DNA of 64,000 nucleotides, taken from Dyella_B jejuensis (lineage in GTDB: Bacteria; Pseudomonadota; Gammaproteobacteria; Xanthomonadales; Rhodanobacteraceae). The stretch lies in NCBI RefSeq assembly GCF_044904675.1, contig NZ_JADIKJ010000002.1, positions 1-64,000 on the forward strand, in the 5' to 3' direction. Below are positions 25,572 to 34,251 of the stretch, piece after piece (the first letter of the stretch is position 1; each line of letters begins with the position of its first letter). Under the pieces are notes generated by a model, which saw nothing but the letters and a program-made list of their open reading frames with translations, searched no databases and had not been told where the DNA came from. The position numbers were made by a program, and so were the translations under genes.

Positions 25572-28169
25572 TCAAGCCGGCAGCTTGTCCTGCACCCCGG
25601 TCAGCAGGCGCTCGCGCTCGGCCAGGAGGCGTTCGAAGCTGCCCTGGGGCAGCGGGCGGCAGAACAGATAACCCTGCAACTCATCGCAATGATTGGCGCG
25701 CAAGAATTGCAGGTGCTGCTCGATCTCCACGCCCTCGGCCACCACGCCGCGCTTTAGGCGGTGGGCCATTTCGATGGTGGCGCGCACAATCGCCTCGTCA
25801 TCCGGGTCTACCCCGATATTGCGCACGAAGCTCTGGTCGATCTTGATGCGATCGGCGGGCAGTTTGCGCAGATAGTCCAATGACGCCGCGCCAGTGCCGA
25901 AATCGTCGATGGCGATGTGGCAACCCAATCGGTGCAGCCCCTGCATATTCTCCATCAGATTGGGCACGGCCTTGATGCTGATGCTTTCGGTCACTTCCAA
26001 TTCCAGCAGCCCCGGATCCAGGCCAGTCTCCTGCAGCACGGCCGCTACCACCTCGGAAAGGTCCGGCTGCATCAATTGCACCGCCGACAGGTTGACGCCA
26101 AGCCGCAAGCGCAGGCCAAAGCGATCATCCCAGGCCTTGGCCTGCTTGCAAGCGGTACGCAATACCCATTCGCCGATGGAAACAATGAGGCCGGTTTCTT
26201 CGGCCAGGGGAATAAAAAAGCCAGGACCGATGTTGCCCAGCTCGGGATGCTCCCAGCGCAGCAACGCTTCCATTCCCACGATATCTTCCGTGCCCGCATT
26301 AATCTGCGGCTGATAGAACACCCGCAGTTCGCCATTGCCTTCCGCATGACGGAGGCGCGCCTTCAAGGCGGCATTCTGCTGTTCCTGCGCAGGGCTGACA
26401 TCGTAAACGCGATACTTGTTGCGCCCCATGCTCTTGGCCGCGTACATCGCTTCGTCCGCATGCTTGAGCAGGGTCTCGGCATCCGGCGCGTCTTCCGGAA
26501 AAAAGCTGATGCCGATCGACGCGGTGACCTGCAACTCCGGACCATCGTCCAGGTGCAAGGGCGCATCCATCAACTGCACGATTTTTTCGGCTATCCGCAG
26601 CACATCGTCGGTTTTCACGATGTGCCTGAGGACGATGATGAATTCGTCACCGGCATAGCGTGCAACCGTATCGGAAGCACGCACGCTGCTGCGCAGTCGC
26701 TGTGTGACCGCCACCAGCACTCGGTCGCCTACGGCATGGCCGAGCGTATCGTTGATGAATTTGAAACGATCCAGATCAACGAACAGTACGGCAAAGGTTT
26801 CGCCGGTGCGCGTCGCCTCGCGGATGATGGTATCGAGACGATCATTGAACAACAGCCGGTTGGGCAAGCCGGTCAAGGCGTCCAGCAGGCCCTCTGCGCG
26901 GCCTTGCTCGCGCGTGCGCCGCAACTCGAGCATGTGCGCAAAATACGCCGCCGCGCAATGCAGCACAGGTTCAACAATTTCAGGCGCACCGAACGGATTG
27001 CGGCTCCCCGCCAGCAAGGCACCCAGGACGCTGCGGCGCTCGTCAAGCAACGGCAGGCCCACGAAGCCGCGCAGCCCCAACTGCCCGACCAGCGGATCGA
27101 CATCGGCAAGCCGACGAGCGTCATGTGGATACATCAGCGGCTGTCCACCCAACACCAGTCGCAGCGAGCTTTGCAATTGCGGGCCCGGCCATATCTGTTC
27201 TTCACCGCGCCAGTGCTGCACGATCTGCGTGGGAACGCTGCTGTCTTCCGGGCGTGCCGACCAGACGGCCAGGTAATCCAGCCCCATTTCATCGAGCAAC
27301 AGACGCGCGGCGTCGACCACGTCCGCATCATCGCGGCCACTGCTGAACAGGCGCGCCAGCAGCGTCAATGCAACCGCCGGGCGGGTGCCGGCTTGATTGC
27401 TTCGGAATTGCAACGCCACCAGTTCGCGACCGTTCTGACGCACGCGCCGCACACTCGCCTCGCCCGTATCGCTGCCGCGAATCGATTTGCGCAGGCAGGC
27501 CAGCCAGCGTCGGCCGGCGTCGCCAAAGGCCTTTTCGATGCCTACGGCTTCGAACGACAATACCTCGCGCAGCGGCAAGCCGGTCAGCACACTATTGGCG
27601 AGGCCGCTATGGCGCGTGTAGGCCGGACTTGCCTCGACCACACGTTCGGCAACGGGGTCAACAATCAGCCAATCGCCATCACCGTCCTCGAAGACAAAGC
27701 GGTAATCGCCCCCGGATGAGGACAGCGCCATGGACGACGGCGCACCCGACGCATGCGGCATTTTCGGCAACTCAGTCACGGATGCGCTTCGATGCAACTG
27801 CTGCCAACGTGGAATCAGTTCGGTGCCGATTTGAGAGGCATATAACCAGCCGCTGACTATCTCAGGCAGTTGGGTGGGCCTTATCGTCGCCTCGTCGATC
27901 AAGACTGCGATGATGGGTGCATCGACACATGGCGCCAGCAATCGCAACTGCTCGCAAAGCATAAGGCCCGACCGCCCATCGCCGTCGAACGCCACCACGA
28001 TCAGCGCCAGTGGCTCGCGTCCTTCCAACAAGATGGCTGCGTGCGTGGTATCGCGTGCCGAATGAATGGTTGGATGGCCTTCGCGGTCCAGCACGTCGAA
28101 CAGCTCTCGCCGAAGCTCGCGCTGCGAAGCCACCAATAGAATGCCCCCCTGAAGCATCGCGCCGGTCAC
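25572..28169 (-). CDS. c-di-GMP signalling protein: pseudo-receiver, PAS/GAF-like, GGDEF, EAL
   Basis: An 865-residue cytosolic protein. Residues 7-115 resemble a receiver, but the phosphoacceptor position is Ala60 (LIVVAFDG) and the conserved lysine is missing, so it is probably not phosphorylated. A PAS-like region (about 150-240) and a GAF-like region (about 275-420) follow. The GGDEF domain (about 435-595) reads AGDEF; the EAL domain (about 610-855) keeps MEALLRW, NLSAVQL, EVTES, DDFGTG and AEGVE, so phosphodiesterase activity is likely while cyclase activity is uncertain. The GTG start overlaps the upstream gene's stop (GTGA); an ATG four codons on is the alternative. Confidence 0.9.
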   Translation of the reverse strand: MTGAMLQGGILLVASQRELRRELFDVLDREGHPTIHSARDTTHAAILLEGREPLALIVVAFDGDGRSGLMLCEQLRLLAPCVDAPIIAVLIDEATIRPTQLPEIVSGWLYASQIGTELIPRWQQLHRSASVTELPKMPHASGAPSSMALSSSGGDYRFVFEDGDGDWLIVDPVAERVVEASPAYTRHSGLANSVLTGLPLREVLSFEAVGIEKAFGDAGRRWLACLRKSIRGSDTGEASVRRVRQNGRELVALQFRSNQAGTRPAVALTLLARLFSSGRDDADVVDAARLLLDEMGLDYLAVWSARPEDSSVPTQIVQHWRGEEQIWPGPQLQSSLRLVLGGQPLMYPHDARRLADVDPLVGQLGLRGFVGLPLLDERRSVLGALLAGSRNPFGAPEIVEPVLHCAAAYFAHMLELRRTREQGRAEGLLDALTGLPNRLLFNDRLDTIIREATRTGETFAVLFVDLDRFKFINDTLGHAVGDRVLVAVTQRLRSSVRASDTVARYAGDEFIIVLRHIVKTDDVLRIAEKIVQLMDAPLHLDDGPELQVTASIGISFFPEDAPDAETLLKHADEAMYAAKSMGRNKYRVYDVSPAQEQQNAALKARLRHAEGNGELRVFYQPQINAGTEDIVGMEALLRWEHPELGNIGPGFFIPLAEETGLIVSIGEWVLRTACKQAKAWDDRFGLRLRLGVNLSAVQLMQPDLSEVVAAVLQETGLDPGLLELEVTESISIKAVPNLMENMQGLHRLGCHIAIDDFGTGAASLDYLRKLPADRIKIDQSFVRNIGVDPDDEAIVRATIEMAHRLKRGVVAEGVEIEQHLQFLRANHCDELQGYLFCRPLPQGSFERLLAERERLLTGVQDKLPA

Positions 28170-28657
28170 AATAGCCAGCGTCCGTCGCGCAGGCGCGGGC
28201 GTTGCGCTGCATGGGCGTTACTGCTCAAGCGCACTGCCACATCATCGAAGCTGGCGATCAATGCCGGGGCCGCGTCGAGCAGCACTACCCGCCGGACATG
28301 CCCGGCTGGCGCCCGCGCCAGTTGACGCAACAAGGTGCTATCCACCGCCGACATGGGCAACGGAAACCGCGACAGCAGATAGACGCCGAAATGGATGCTT
28401 TGCTGGATATAGCGAAGGGCATTGCCAAGGCGTTGCGAACCGGGAATGCGCGCGTGCGCTTCGCGCAGGTTTTCCATGCCGCTTTCGGCCTGCCAGGCAT
28501 ATACCGACTGGCCGTTGAGCCGGGCAATGACGCGAAACTGTTCAATCAGGGCACCGCTATCGGCGTGCTCGAGCACGACCAGCCCCCCGGGCGCCGTCAG
28601 GATGCGCTCGTAGATGTCGCTGCCGGCAAGCGGCGCAGGAGCCATCAGGGAAGTCAT
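28166..28657 (-). CDS. Protein of unknown function coupled to the GGDEF-EAL gene
   Basis: A 163-residue soluble protein that I do not recognise by name. Its alternating strand/helix pattern (GGLVVLEHAD, IARLNGQSVYAWQAESGMENL, HFGVYLLSRFP, VRRVVLLDAAPAL) resembles the P-loop-less N-terminal domain found in Ycf46-type AAA ATPases, but no ATPase module follows. Its stop overlaps the start of the c-di-GMP gene, implying a functional partnership, perhaps with the latter's pseudo-receiver (inference). Expression could start at ATG 28657 or 28645; neither has a strong ribosome binding site. Confidence 0.75.
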   Translation of the reverse strand: MTSLMAPAPLAGSDIYERILTAPGGLVVLEHADSGALIEQFRVIARLNGQSVYAWQAESGMENLREAHARIPGSQRLGNALRYIQQSIHFGVYLLSRFPLPMSAVDSTLLRQLARAPAGHVRRVVLLDAAPALIASFDDVAVRLSSNAHAAQRPRLRDGRWLL

Positions 28658-28859
28658 AACGCCCAGTAAGGAAAGTCATCGCGTGTTGTACGTTACGCGG
28701 TCGCGCGCGAAGCGCAATAGCCCGAATGCCGTGGCGTGACGCATACGGCAGACGGCTTGCGGCACTGCGGCATAACCCCCTACCCCAAGCAACCCGGCGT
28801 CTCGCAATCGTGGCGGCGGGACGGTATGGTGATGGTCTCTCGGCTATACCCCTATCCCC

Positions 28860-30935
28860 ATGTTCGAAGGATTGCGTTTCAATCATTGGAAAACGAGCCT
28901 GGACGACAGTGGCATCGTCACCCTCACCCTGGATCGCGCACACAGCAGCGTCAACGCCATTTCCCGCGAAGTACTGGATGAACTGGGCCAGATCGTCGAG
29001 CGGCTGGCGATCGAAAGGCCGGCCGGCGTCATCATCCACTCGGCCAAATCGAACGGGTTCGCGGTCGGCGCGGACATCAAGGAATTCGTCGAATATGCCA
29101 GGCAGGGCACGGTGCAGGAAAACATCGAGAACGGCCAGCGGGTCTACGAGTCGCTGGCCCGCCTGCCCTGCCCGACGGTGGCTGCCGTGCACGGCGCCTG
29201 CATGGGTGGCGGCGCCGAACTGATCCTGGCTTGCCGCCAGCGCATTGCCGTCGATGACGACAAGACCCGCATTGGGCTGCCCGAAGTCATGCTCGGCATC
29301 CATCCCGGCTGGGGCGGATCGGCGCGCCTGCCGCGCCTGATCGGCGCGCCGGAGGCACTGCCGATCATGCTCACCGGCAAGTCACTATCCGCCCGGCGGG
29401 CCAAGAGCCTGGGCGTGGTCGACCGGCTGGCGCGCCAGGAAGAACTGTTGGCCGAAGCCCGCGCGCTGCTGCGGCATCCCCATGCCCGCCCATTCGCACA
29501 GCGCGCCACCGCATGGATCACCAACACCTGGCTTGCGCGACAGATCCTGGCGCCGATGGTGATCAAGCAGACCTCGGCAAAAGTACGCAAGGAACATTAT
29601 CCGGCGCCGTTTGCGTTGATCGATGTGTGGAAACGCGGCGGCAGCAGTATCCAGCAACGCCTGAAGCTGGAGGCACGCTCGGTTTCCAGGCTTGCGCAGA
29701 CACCTGCCGCGCATAACCTCATCCGTATTTTCTTCCTGCAAGAACGACTCAAGAACCAGGGCAGCGGTATTGATGCCCAGATCCATCGCGTGCACGTTGT
29801 AGGCGCAGGCGTCATGGGTGGCGATATCGCCGCATGGGCCGCGTTCAAGGGGTTTGATGTAACACTGCAGGATCGCGAGATGAAACTCATCCAGCCGGCG
29901 CTGGATCGTGCCCGTGCGCTGTATGAAAAGAAACTCAAGGCGCCGGAAAAAGTGGAAGAAGCATGTCGTCGCCTGCGCGCAGACGTGGAAGGCACCGGCG
30001 TTGCACGGGCCGATCTCGCCATCGAGGCTATCTTCGAGGATGCCCTGGCGAAGGAATCGCTGTATGCGACCATCGAACCACAGTTCAACGGCAATCAGAT
30101 TCTCGCCAGCAACACCTCTTCGATCCCGCTCGACGAATTGCGCAAGGGACTGAAAGCGCCGCAGCGATTCCTGGGCCTGCATTTCTTCAATCCGGTCGCG
30201 CAGATGCCGCTGGTCGAAGTGGTGCGCCACGACCGGCTCGATCCGGCTATCGAGAAGCGTGCCCTGGCGTTCTGCAAGGCGATCGGCAAATTGCCGGTAG
30301 CCGTCAAGGGGACACCAGGCTTCCTGGTCAACCGCATCCTGATGCCTTACCTGCTGGAAGCCTTGCGCCTTTACAACGAGGGCGTGCCGGGACCGGTACT
30401 GGACAAGCAGGCCAAGGCGTTCGGCATGCCGATGGGGCCGATCGAACTTGCCGACACCGTCGGCCTGGACGTGTGCGCGTCAGTGGGCCAGGAACTCGCC
30501 CCGTTCCTGGGCCTGGAGCTTCCGCCTGGGCTCGAAAACAAGCTCGAGGCCGGCAAGCGTGGCAAGAAGGATGGCCAGGGTTTATACACGTGGCAGGACG
30601 GCAAACCGCAGAAGCCGGAAGTCGATCCCAATTACACCCCGCCTCCGGATCTGCAGGACCGCATGATCCTGTCCATGGTGAACGAAGCCGTGGCTTGCCT
30701 GGGAGATGGCGTGGTAGACGATGCCGACCTGCTCGACGCCGGCGTGATCTTCGGTACCGGATTCGCACCTTTTCGGGGCGGCCCAATCCAATATGTGCGC
30801 AGCGAAGGCGCCGATGTTCTCCGCCAGAAACTCGAAACGCTGGCGAAGCGCTATGGCGAGCGTTTCACGCCCAAGAACGGATGGGACCATGCAGCTCTTG
30901 CGCACCAGGGCAATGAATTTCCAACTGCCGCGTAG
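28860..30935 (+). CDS. Fatty-acid oxidation complex alpha subunit (enoyl-CoA hydratase/3-hydroxyacyl-CoA dehydrogenase)
   Basis: A 691-residue bifunctional beta-oxidation enzyme of the FadB/FadJ type. The hydratase domain (about 1-190) has AVGADIKEF for the oxyanion hole and catalytic acids in ACMGGGAELILAC and GLPEVMLGIHPGWGG. The dehydrogenase domain (from about 308) has the NAD motif VGAGVMGGDIAAWAA, ASNTSSIPL and the catalytic histidine in GLHFFNPVAQMPLVEVV. No thiolase (fadA/fadI) gene is adjacent. It converges with the DUF2058 gene across a shared terminator. Confidence 0.93.
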   Translation: MFEGLRFNHWKTSLDDSGIVTLTLDRAHSSVNAISREVLDELGQIVERLAIERPAGVIIHSAKSNGFAVGADIKEFVEYARQGTVQENIENGQRVYESLARLPCPTVAAVHGACMGGGAELILACRQRIAVDDDKTRIGLPEVMLGIHPGWGGSARLPRLIGAPEALPIMLTGKSLSARRAKSLGVVDRLARQEELLAEARALLRHPHARPFAQRATAWITNTWLARQILAPMVIKQTSAKVRKEHYPAPFALIDVWKRGGSSIQQRLKLEARSVSRLAQTPAAHNLIRIFFLQERLKNQGSGIDAQIHRVHVVGAGVMGGDIAAWAAFKGFDVTLQDREMKLIQPALDRARALYEKKLKAPEKVEEACRRLRADVEGTGVARADLAIEAIFEDALAKESLYATIEPQFNGNQILASNTSSIPLDELRKGLKAPQRFLGLHFFNPVAQMPLVEVVRHDRLDPAIEKRALAFCKAIGKLPVAVKGTPGFLVNRILMPYLLEALRLYNEGVPGPVLDKQAKAFGMPMGPIELADTVGLDVCASVGQELAPFLGLELPPGLENKLEAGKRGKKDGQGLYTWQDGKPQKPEVDPNYTPPPDLQDRMILSMVNEAVACLGDGVVDDADLLDAGVIFGTGFAPFRGGPIQYVRSEGADVLRQKLETLAKRYGERFTPKNGWDHAALAHQGNEFPTAA

Positions 30936-30948
30936 CCCCTGCACCTAA

Positions 30949-30977
30949 AACCAAGGGCGCCTGCGGCGCCCCTGGTT
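30949..30977. terminator. Bidirectional terminator (beta-oxidation gene / DUF2058)
   Basis: A 13-bp stem with one mismatch (AACCA...GGCGCC / GGCGCC...TGGTT) closed by a TGC loop, between convergent genes. On the minus strand it ends in GGTTTTAGG. Confidence 0.7.
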
Positions 30978-30984
30978 TAGATAC

Positions 30985-31548
30985 TCACCACATCAGATCA
31001 TCCGGCACGCCGTCTTCACCGATGCCGCCGGCTGAAGGATCAACCAACAAAGCCAACAGATGCGGATCGATATCGCGCACCTGCTCGGCGATGGATTGCG
31101 TCACAAGTACGTACCGCCCGCCATTCTGCACGATACCCAATTTACCCGTATTGAGTTCCGCCAACTGCCCGGCGTCCACATACAAACGGCGAATCTTGCC
31201 GCCGTATTCGAAATGACGCACCTGGTCGGCGTCGGCCTTGTTGAGGGCGTTGCCATCCAGCAGCTTTTGCACCTTGGCTTTGCGTTCACGTTTCAGGCGC
31301 GCCTGTTCCGCCGCCGCCTGCTCGGCACGCTTGCGTTCGGCCGCCTCGGTTTGCGCACGGACCGCATAAGCTTTGGCCAGGTCGATTTCTTCCTGGCTGC
31401 GCGCGGGCCTTTGCTTGGGCTTGTGCGACGGCTTGCCATGTCCCGAGGGGGCATTCGGTCTGGACGCAGGCTGTTGCTGCCGCTTTTCATCCTTGAGCTG
31501 TTTGACGATGCCGCTCTTGAGCAGCAGATCTCGCAAAGAATCGACCAT
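30985..31548 (-). CDS. DUF2058 nucleoprotein (YaiL-like)
   Basis: A 187-residue highly charged protein: MVDSLRDLLLKSGIV at the start, a Pro/Lys/Gln-rich linker, a long Ala/Glu/Arg-rich predicted coiled coil (about 45-95, ending RLKRERKAKVQKLL), then a small C-terminal domain with FEYGGKIRRLYVD. E. coli YaiL belongs here and is described as nucleoprotein/polynucleotide-associated; function is unknown. It is third in the ugd-slyX-DUF2058 run. Confidence 0.88.
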   Translation of the reverse strand: MVDSLRDLLLKSGIVKQLKDEKRQQQPASRPNAPSGHGKPSHKPKQRPARSQEEIDLAKAYAVRAQTEAAERKRAEQAAAEQARLKRERKAKVQKLLDGNALNKADADQVRHFEYGGKIRRLYVDAGQLAELNTGKLGIVQNGGRYVLVTQSIAEQVRDIDPHLLALLVDPSAGGIGEDGVPDDLMW

Positions 31549-31576
31549 GATCAAATCCGATGTTGCGTGTTGCGTT

Positions 31577-31789
31577 TCAATAATGCGGCGGGGGTGGTTC
31601 GCTATGCGGGTCATGGCCTTGACCCGTGCGTACCGTCGCCAGTTCGCTGCGCAGATCGCTCACCATGCGCTCCAGCGCGGCGATGCGCATGGACTGCTCC
31701 GCATCAGCCGCAATCAGCGCCTGTACTGCGTCGTCGATGAAGGCGAGCCGGACCTCCAGTTCGGTGAGTCGATGCTCATTATCGCTCAT
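31577..31789 (-). CDS. slyX: SlyX family protein
   Basis: A 70-residue coiled-coil protein: residues 5-55 form heptads (LTELEVRLAFIDDAVQAL, IAALERMVSDLRSEL) and the tail ends in the typical PPPPHY. The family's role is unknown. The ATG at 31789 lies six bases beyond the ugd stop; the frame stays open upstream inside ugd but that part is not SlyX-like. Confidence 0.92.
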   Translation of the reverse strand: MSDNEHRLTELEVRLAFIDDAVQALIAADAEQSMRIAALERMVSDLRSELATVRTGQGHDPHSEPPPPHY

Positions 31790-31794
31790 CGTCA

Positions 31795-33135
31795 TCAGGA
31801 CCGGAGCACGCTGCGACCACGACCGATACCGTAGTAGGCCAGACCCGCCTCTTCCACGACTTCGGGCCGATACAGGTTGCGCCCATCGAAAATGGCCGGC
31901 TCCTTGAGCGCCGCGCGAATGCGTGCGAAATCCGGACTGCGAAAGGCCTTCCATTCGGTGACGATCGCGAGCACGTCGGCGCCATCCAATGCCTGGTAAG
32001 CACTGTCACACAACACGAGGTCTTTACGTTCGCCATATAGGCGTCGCGTTTCCTCGCGCGCTTCCGGATCGAACGCGCGGACGCTGGCGCCAGCCTTCCA
32101 CAAGGCCTCCATCAAGCGGCGACTGGAAGCTTCGCGCATATCGTCGGTATTGGGCTTGAAGGCAAGCCCCCACAGCGCGATGGTGCGTCCTTGCAAATGG
32201 CCGTCAAAGTAGCGTGCGATGAAGTCGAACAGCTTGGTTTTCTGGTCATGGTTGACCGCTTCCACTGCGCCGAGCAAGCGCGCGTCGTAACCAAAAGTAC
32301 GCGCGGTGCGTTCCAGCGCCTGGACGTCCTTCGGAAAACACGAACCGCCGTAGCCTGCCCCCGGATAGATGAAGTGATAGCCGATGCGCGGATCCGATCC
32401 GATGCCCTGGCGTACCAGTTCTATATCCGCACCCACGCGCTCGGCGATATTGGCGATTTCGTTCATGAAACTGATCTTGGTCGCAAGCATCGCGTTGGCG
32501 GCGTACTTGGTGAGTTCGGCCGAACGCACATCCATGACGACGGTACGATCATGGTTGCGGTTGAACGGCGCGTACAACTTGCGCAGCAGTTCGACCGCGC
32601 GATGGCTCGAGCTGCCGATGACGATGCGATCGGGACGCAGGCAATCCTCGACCGCATCGCCTTCCTTCAGAAATTCCGGGTTGGATGCCACATCGAAATC
32701 AGCACCGGCGCCACGCGAGGAAAGTTCGCCAGCAATGGCTTTGTGTACGCGATCGGCCGTTCCCACCGGCACGGTGGATTTATTGACGATGACCGCATAG
32801 CGATTCAGATGCCGGCCGATAGTCTTCGCTACGCCCAGTACGTATTGCAAATCGGCGCTGCCGTCTTCATCCGGAGGCGTGCCCACGGCGATGAAAATGA
32901 TCTGCGCGTGCTCGATGGCCGTCGCGGCGTTCGTCGTGAACTCAAGCTGTCCGTTGGCATGGTTGCGACGGACAATCGGTTCAAGGCCTGGTTCGAAGAT
33001 GGGAATTTCGCCGCGCTGGAGACGCGCGACCTTGTTTTCATCGATATCTACACAGACGACGTGGTTGCCCATTTCAGCCAGGCATGCTCCGGTGACCAGG
33101 CCCACGTAACCGGTACCAAAAATGGTGACTTTCAT
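31795..33135 (-). CDS. ugd: UDP-glucose 6-dehydrogenase
   Basis: A 446-residue NAD-dependent enzyme making UDP-glucuronate, a precursor for exopolysaccharide or lipid modification. It shows the Rossmann start FGTGYVGLVTGACLAEMG, the substrate-binding SNPEFLKEGDA, and the catalytic cysteine Cys266 in GGSCFPKD. Length is usual for the family. No polysaccharide cluster adjoins it. An ATG directly yields the canonical MKVTIFGTGYVG start. Confidence 0.96.
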   Translation of the reverse strand: MKVTIFGTGYVGLVTGACLAEMGNHVVCVDIDENKVARLQRGEIPIFEPGLEPIVRRNHANGQLEFTTNAATAIEHAQIIFIAVGTPPDEDGSADLQYVLGVAKTIGRHLNRYAVIVNKSTVPVGTADRVHKAIAGELSSRGAGADFDVASNPEFLKEGDAVEDCLRPDRIVIGSSSHRAVELLRKLYAPFNRNHDRTVVMDVRSAELTKYAANAMLATKISFMNEIANIAERVGADIELVRQGIGSDPRIGYHFIYPGAGYGGSCFPKDVQALERTARTFGYDARLLGAVEAVNHDQKTKLFDFIARYFDGHLQGRTIALWGLAFKPNTDDMREASSRRLMEALWKAGASVRAFDPEAREETRRLYGERKDLVLCDSAYQALDGADVLAIVTEWKAFRSPDFARIRAALKEPAIFDGRNLYRPEVVEEAGLAYYGIGRGRSVLRS

Positions 33136-33226
33136 CGGATGGCGTCATGACCTTGTTGAGGGGCGCCGATTCTAGCAGCCTCACTGGAATCCCCAGTGTC
33201 AATGCCACGAACACATATGCACAAAA

Positions 33227-33257
33227 GAACGGGGCGCGAATGCTTCGCGCCCCGTTC
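33227..33257 (-). terminator. Intrinsic terminator after FKBP gene
   Basis: A perfect 14-bp stem (GAACGGGGCGCGAA with TTCGCGCCCCGTTC) and a 3-base loop. The minus-strand side continues into TTTTG, making it the terminator of the FKBP-type isomerase gene. Confidence 0.85.
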
Positions 33258-33284
33258 GCAAAAACACATGCAACGTATCAGCGA

Positions 33285-34085
33285 TTACTGCTGTTCGCCG
33301 CCGCCCTGACCACCAGGAGCACCAGGACCGCCCTGCGGTGCGCTGGCTGTTGTCGGGCCTGTGCTCACCAGGGTCACGTCGAAGATCAGCGTGGCATTCG
33401 GCGGGAACGGACGCTGCGGTTCAGCACCGTAGGCCAGGCTTGCCGGAATGAAGAGCTTGTAATGACCGCCCACCTGCATCAACTGCAGGCCTTCGCGAAA
33501 ACCAGGAATCACGCGAGCCAGCGGAATCGCGGTCGGTCCGGGCGGGTTGTTCTTCGAGGAGCTGTCGAACACTTCGCCACTTACGAAAGTACCGGTGTAG
33601 TTCACCTTGACGGTGTCATTCGGGCCCGGGCGTGCGCCAGTACCCTGCGTGATCACCTGATACTGCAGGCCCGAAGCGGTGGTCTTTACGCCAGGAGCCG
33701 ACTTGTTCTTGGCAAGGAACGCTTCGCCCTCGGCCTTGTTCTTGGTGGAGGCGGCATCGAACTCGGCCTTCGCCTTGTTACGCAGCTGCGCTTCGAAAGC
33801 CTGGGCGGTGGAGTTGAATTCCGTTTCGTTCATCGGCGGCTTCTTGCCTGAAAGCGCATCCTGGAGAGCCCTGGCCACGGTGGCCGGATCCACGGCATCA
33901 CGCATGATCGGAGGCACGGAACCGGCCAGTTCATAGCCGACTACAGTGCTGGCCTTCTCCTTATCCACAGTGCCGGTGGCGGAACTGGTGGACGACTTGG
34001 ACGTCTGGGCCTGCGCGCCAGCGGTCATGCCCAGCGCAACGGCCAGCGCGGCCGCCGTCAGCGTGGGTCGCAGAAAATGCTTCAT
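33285..34085 (-). CDS. Exported FKBP-type peptidyl-prolyl isomerase (FkpA/Mip-like)
   Basis: A 266-residue periplasmic folding catalyst. The signal peptide ends at AQAQ (about residue 26). A helical dimerisation region (about 45-125, STVVGYELAGS to FLAKNKSAPGV) is followed by the FKBP domain (about 130-240) with VKVNYTGTFVSGEVFDSS, VIPGFREGLQLMQVGGHYKLFIPASLAYG and FDVTLVS. The final 20 residues are a Gly/Pro/Gln tail. Start 34085 is the first ATG giving a signal peptide. Confidence 0.94.
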   Translation of the reverse strand: MKHFLRPTLTAAALAVALGMTAGAQAQTSKSSTSSATGTVDKEKASTVVGYELAGSVPPIMRDAVDPATVARALQDALSGKKPPMNETEFNSTAQAFEAQLRNKAKAEFDAASTKNKAEGEAFLAKNKSAPGVKTTASGLQYQVITQGTGARPGPNDTVKVNYTGTFVSGEVFDSSSKNNPPGPTAIPLARVIPGFREGLQLMQVGGHYKLFIPASLAYGAEPQRPFPPNATLIFDVTLVSTGPTTASAPQGGPGAPGGQGGGEQQ

Positions 34086-34251
34086 TTGGAACTCCCTCGT
34101 AATGGATATGCCGGCGTACCGGCCGGACCTCCCCCAAATGGAGGCTGGCCCCGCATTGTGCGGTGTCCAGTCCGGTCTTGGCAACGACGTTCAGCCATGG
34201 ACCATCAGCCCGGATAAAGGTTCACACCGGCAATTGTGCCCGGTTTCTCAT

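Noticed and set aside
25917..27719. A 600-codon plus-strand frame antisense to the GGDEF-EAL gene
   Set aside because: No domain pattern; explained by codon bias of the real gene opposite.
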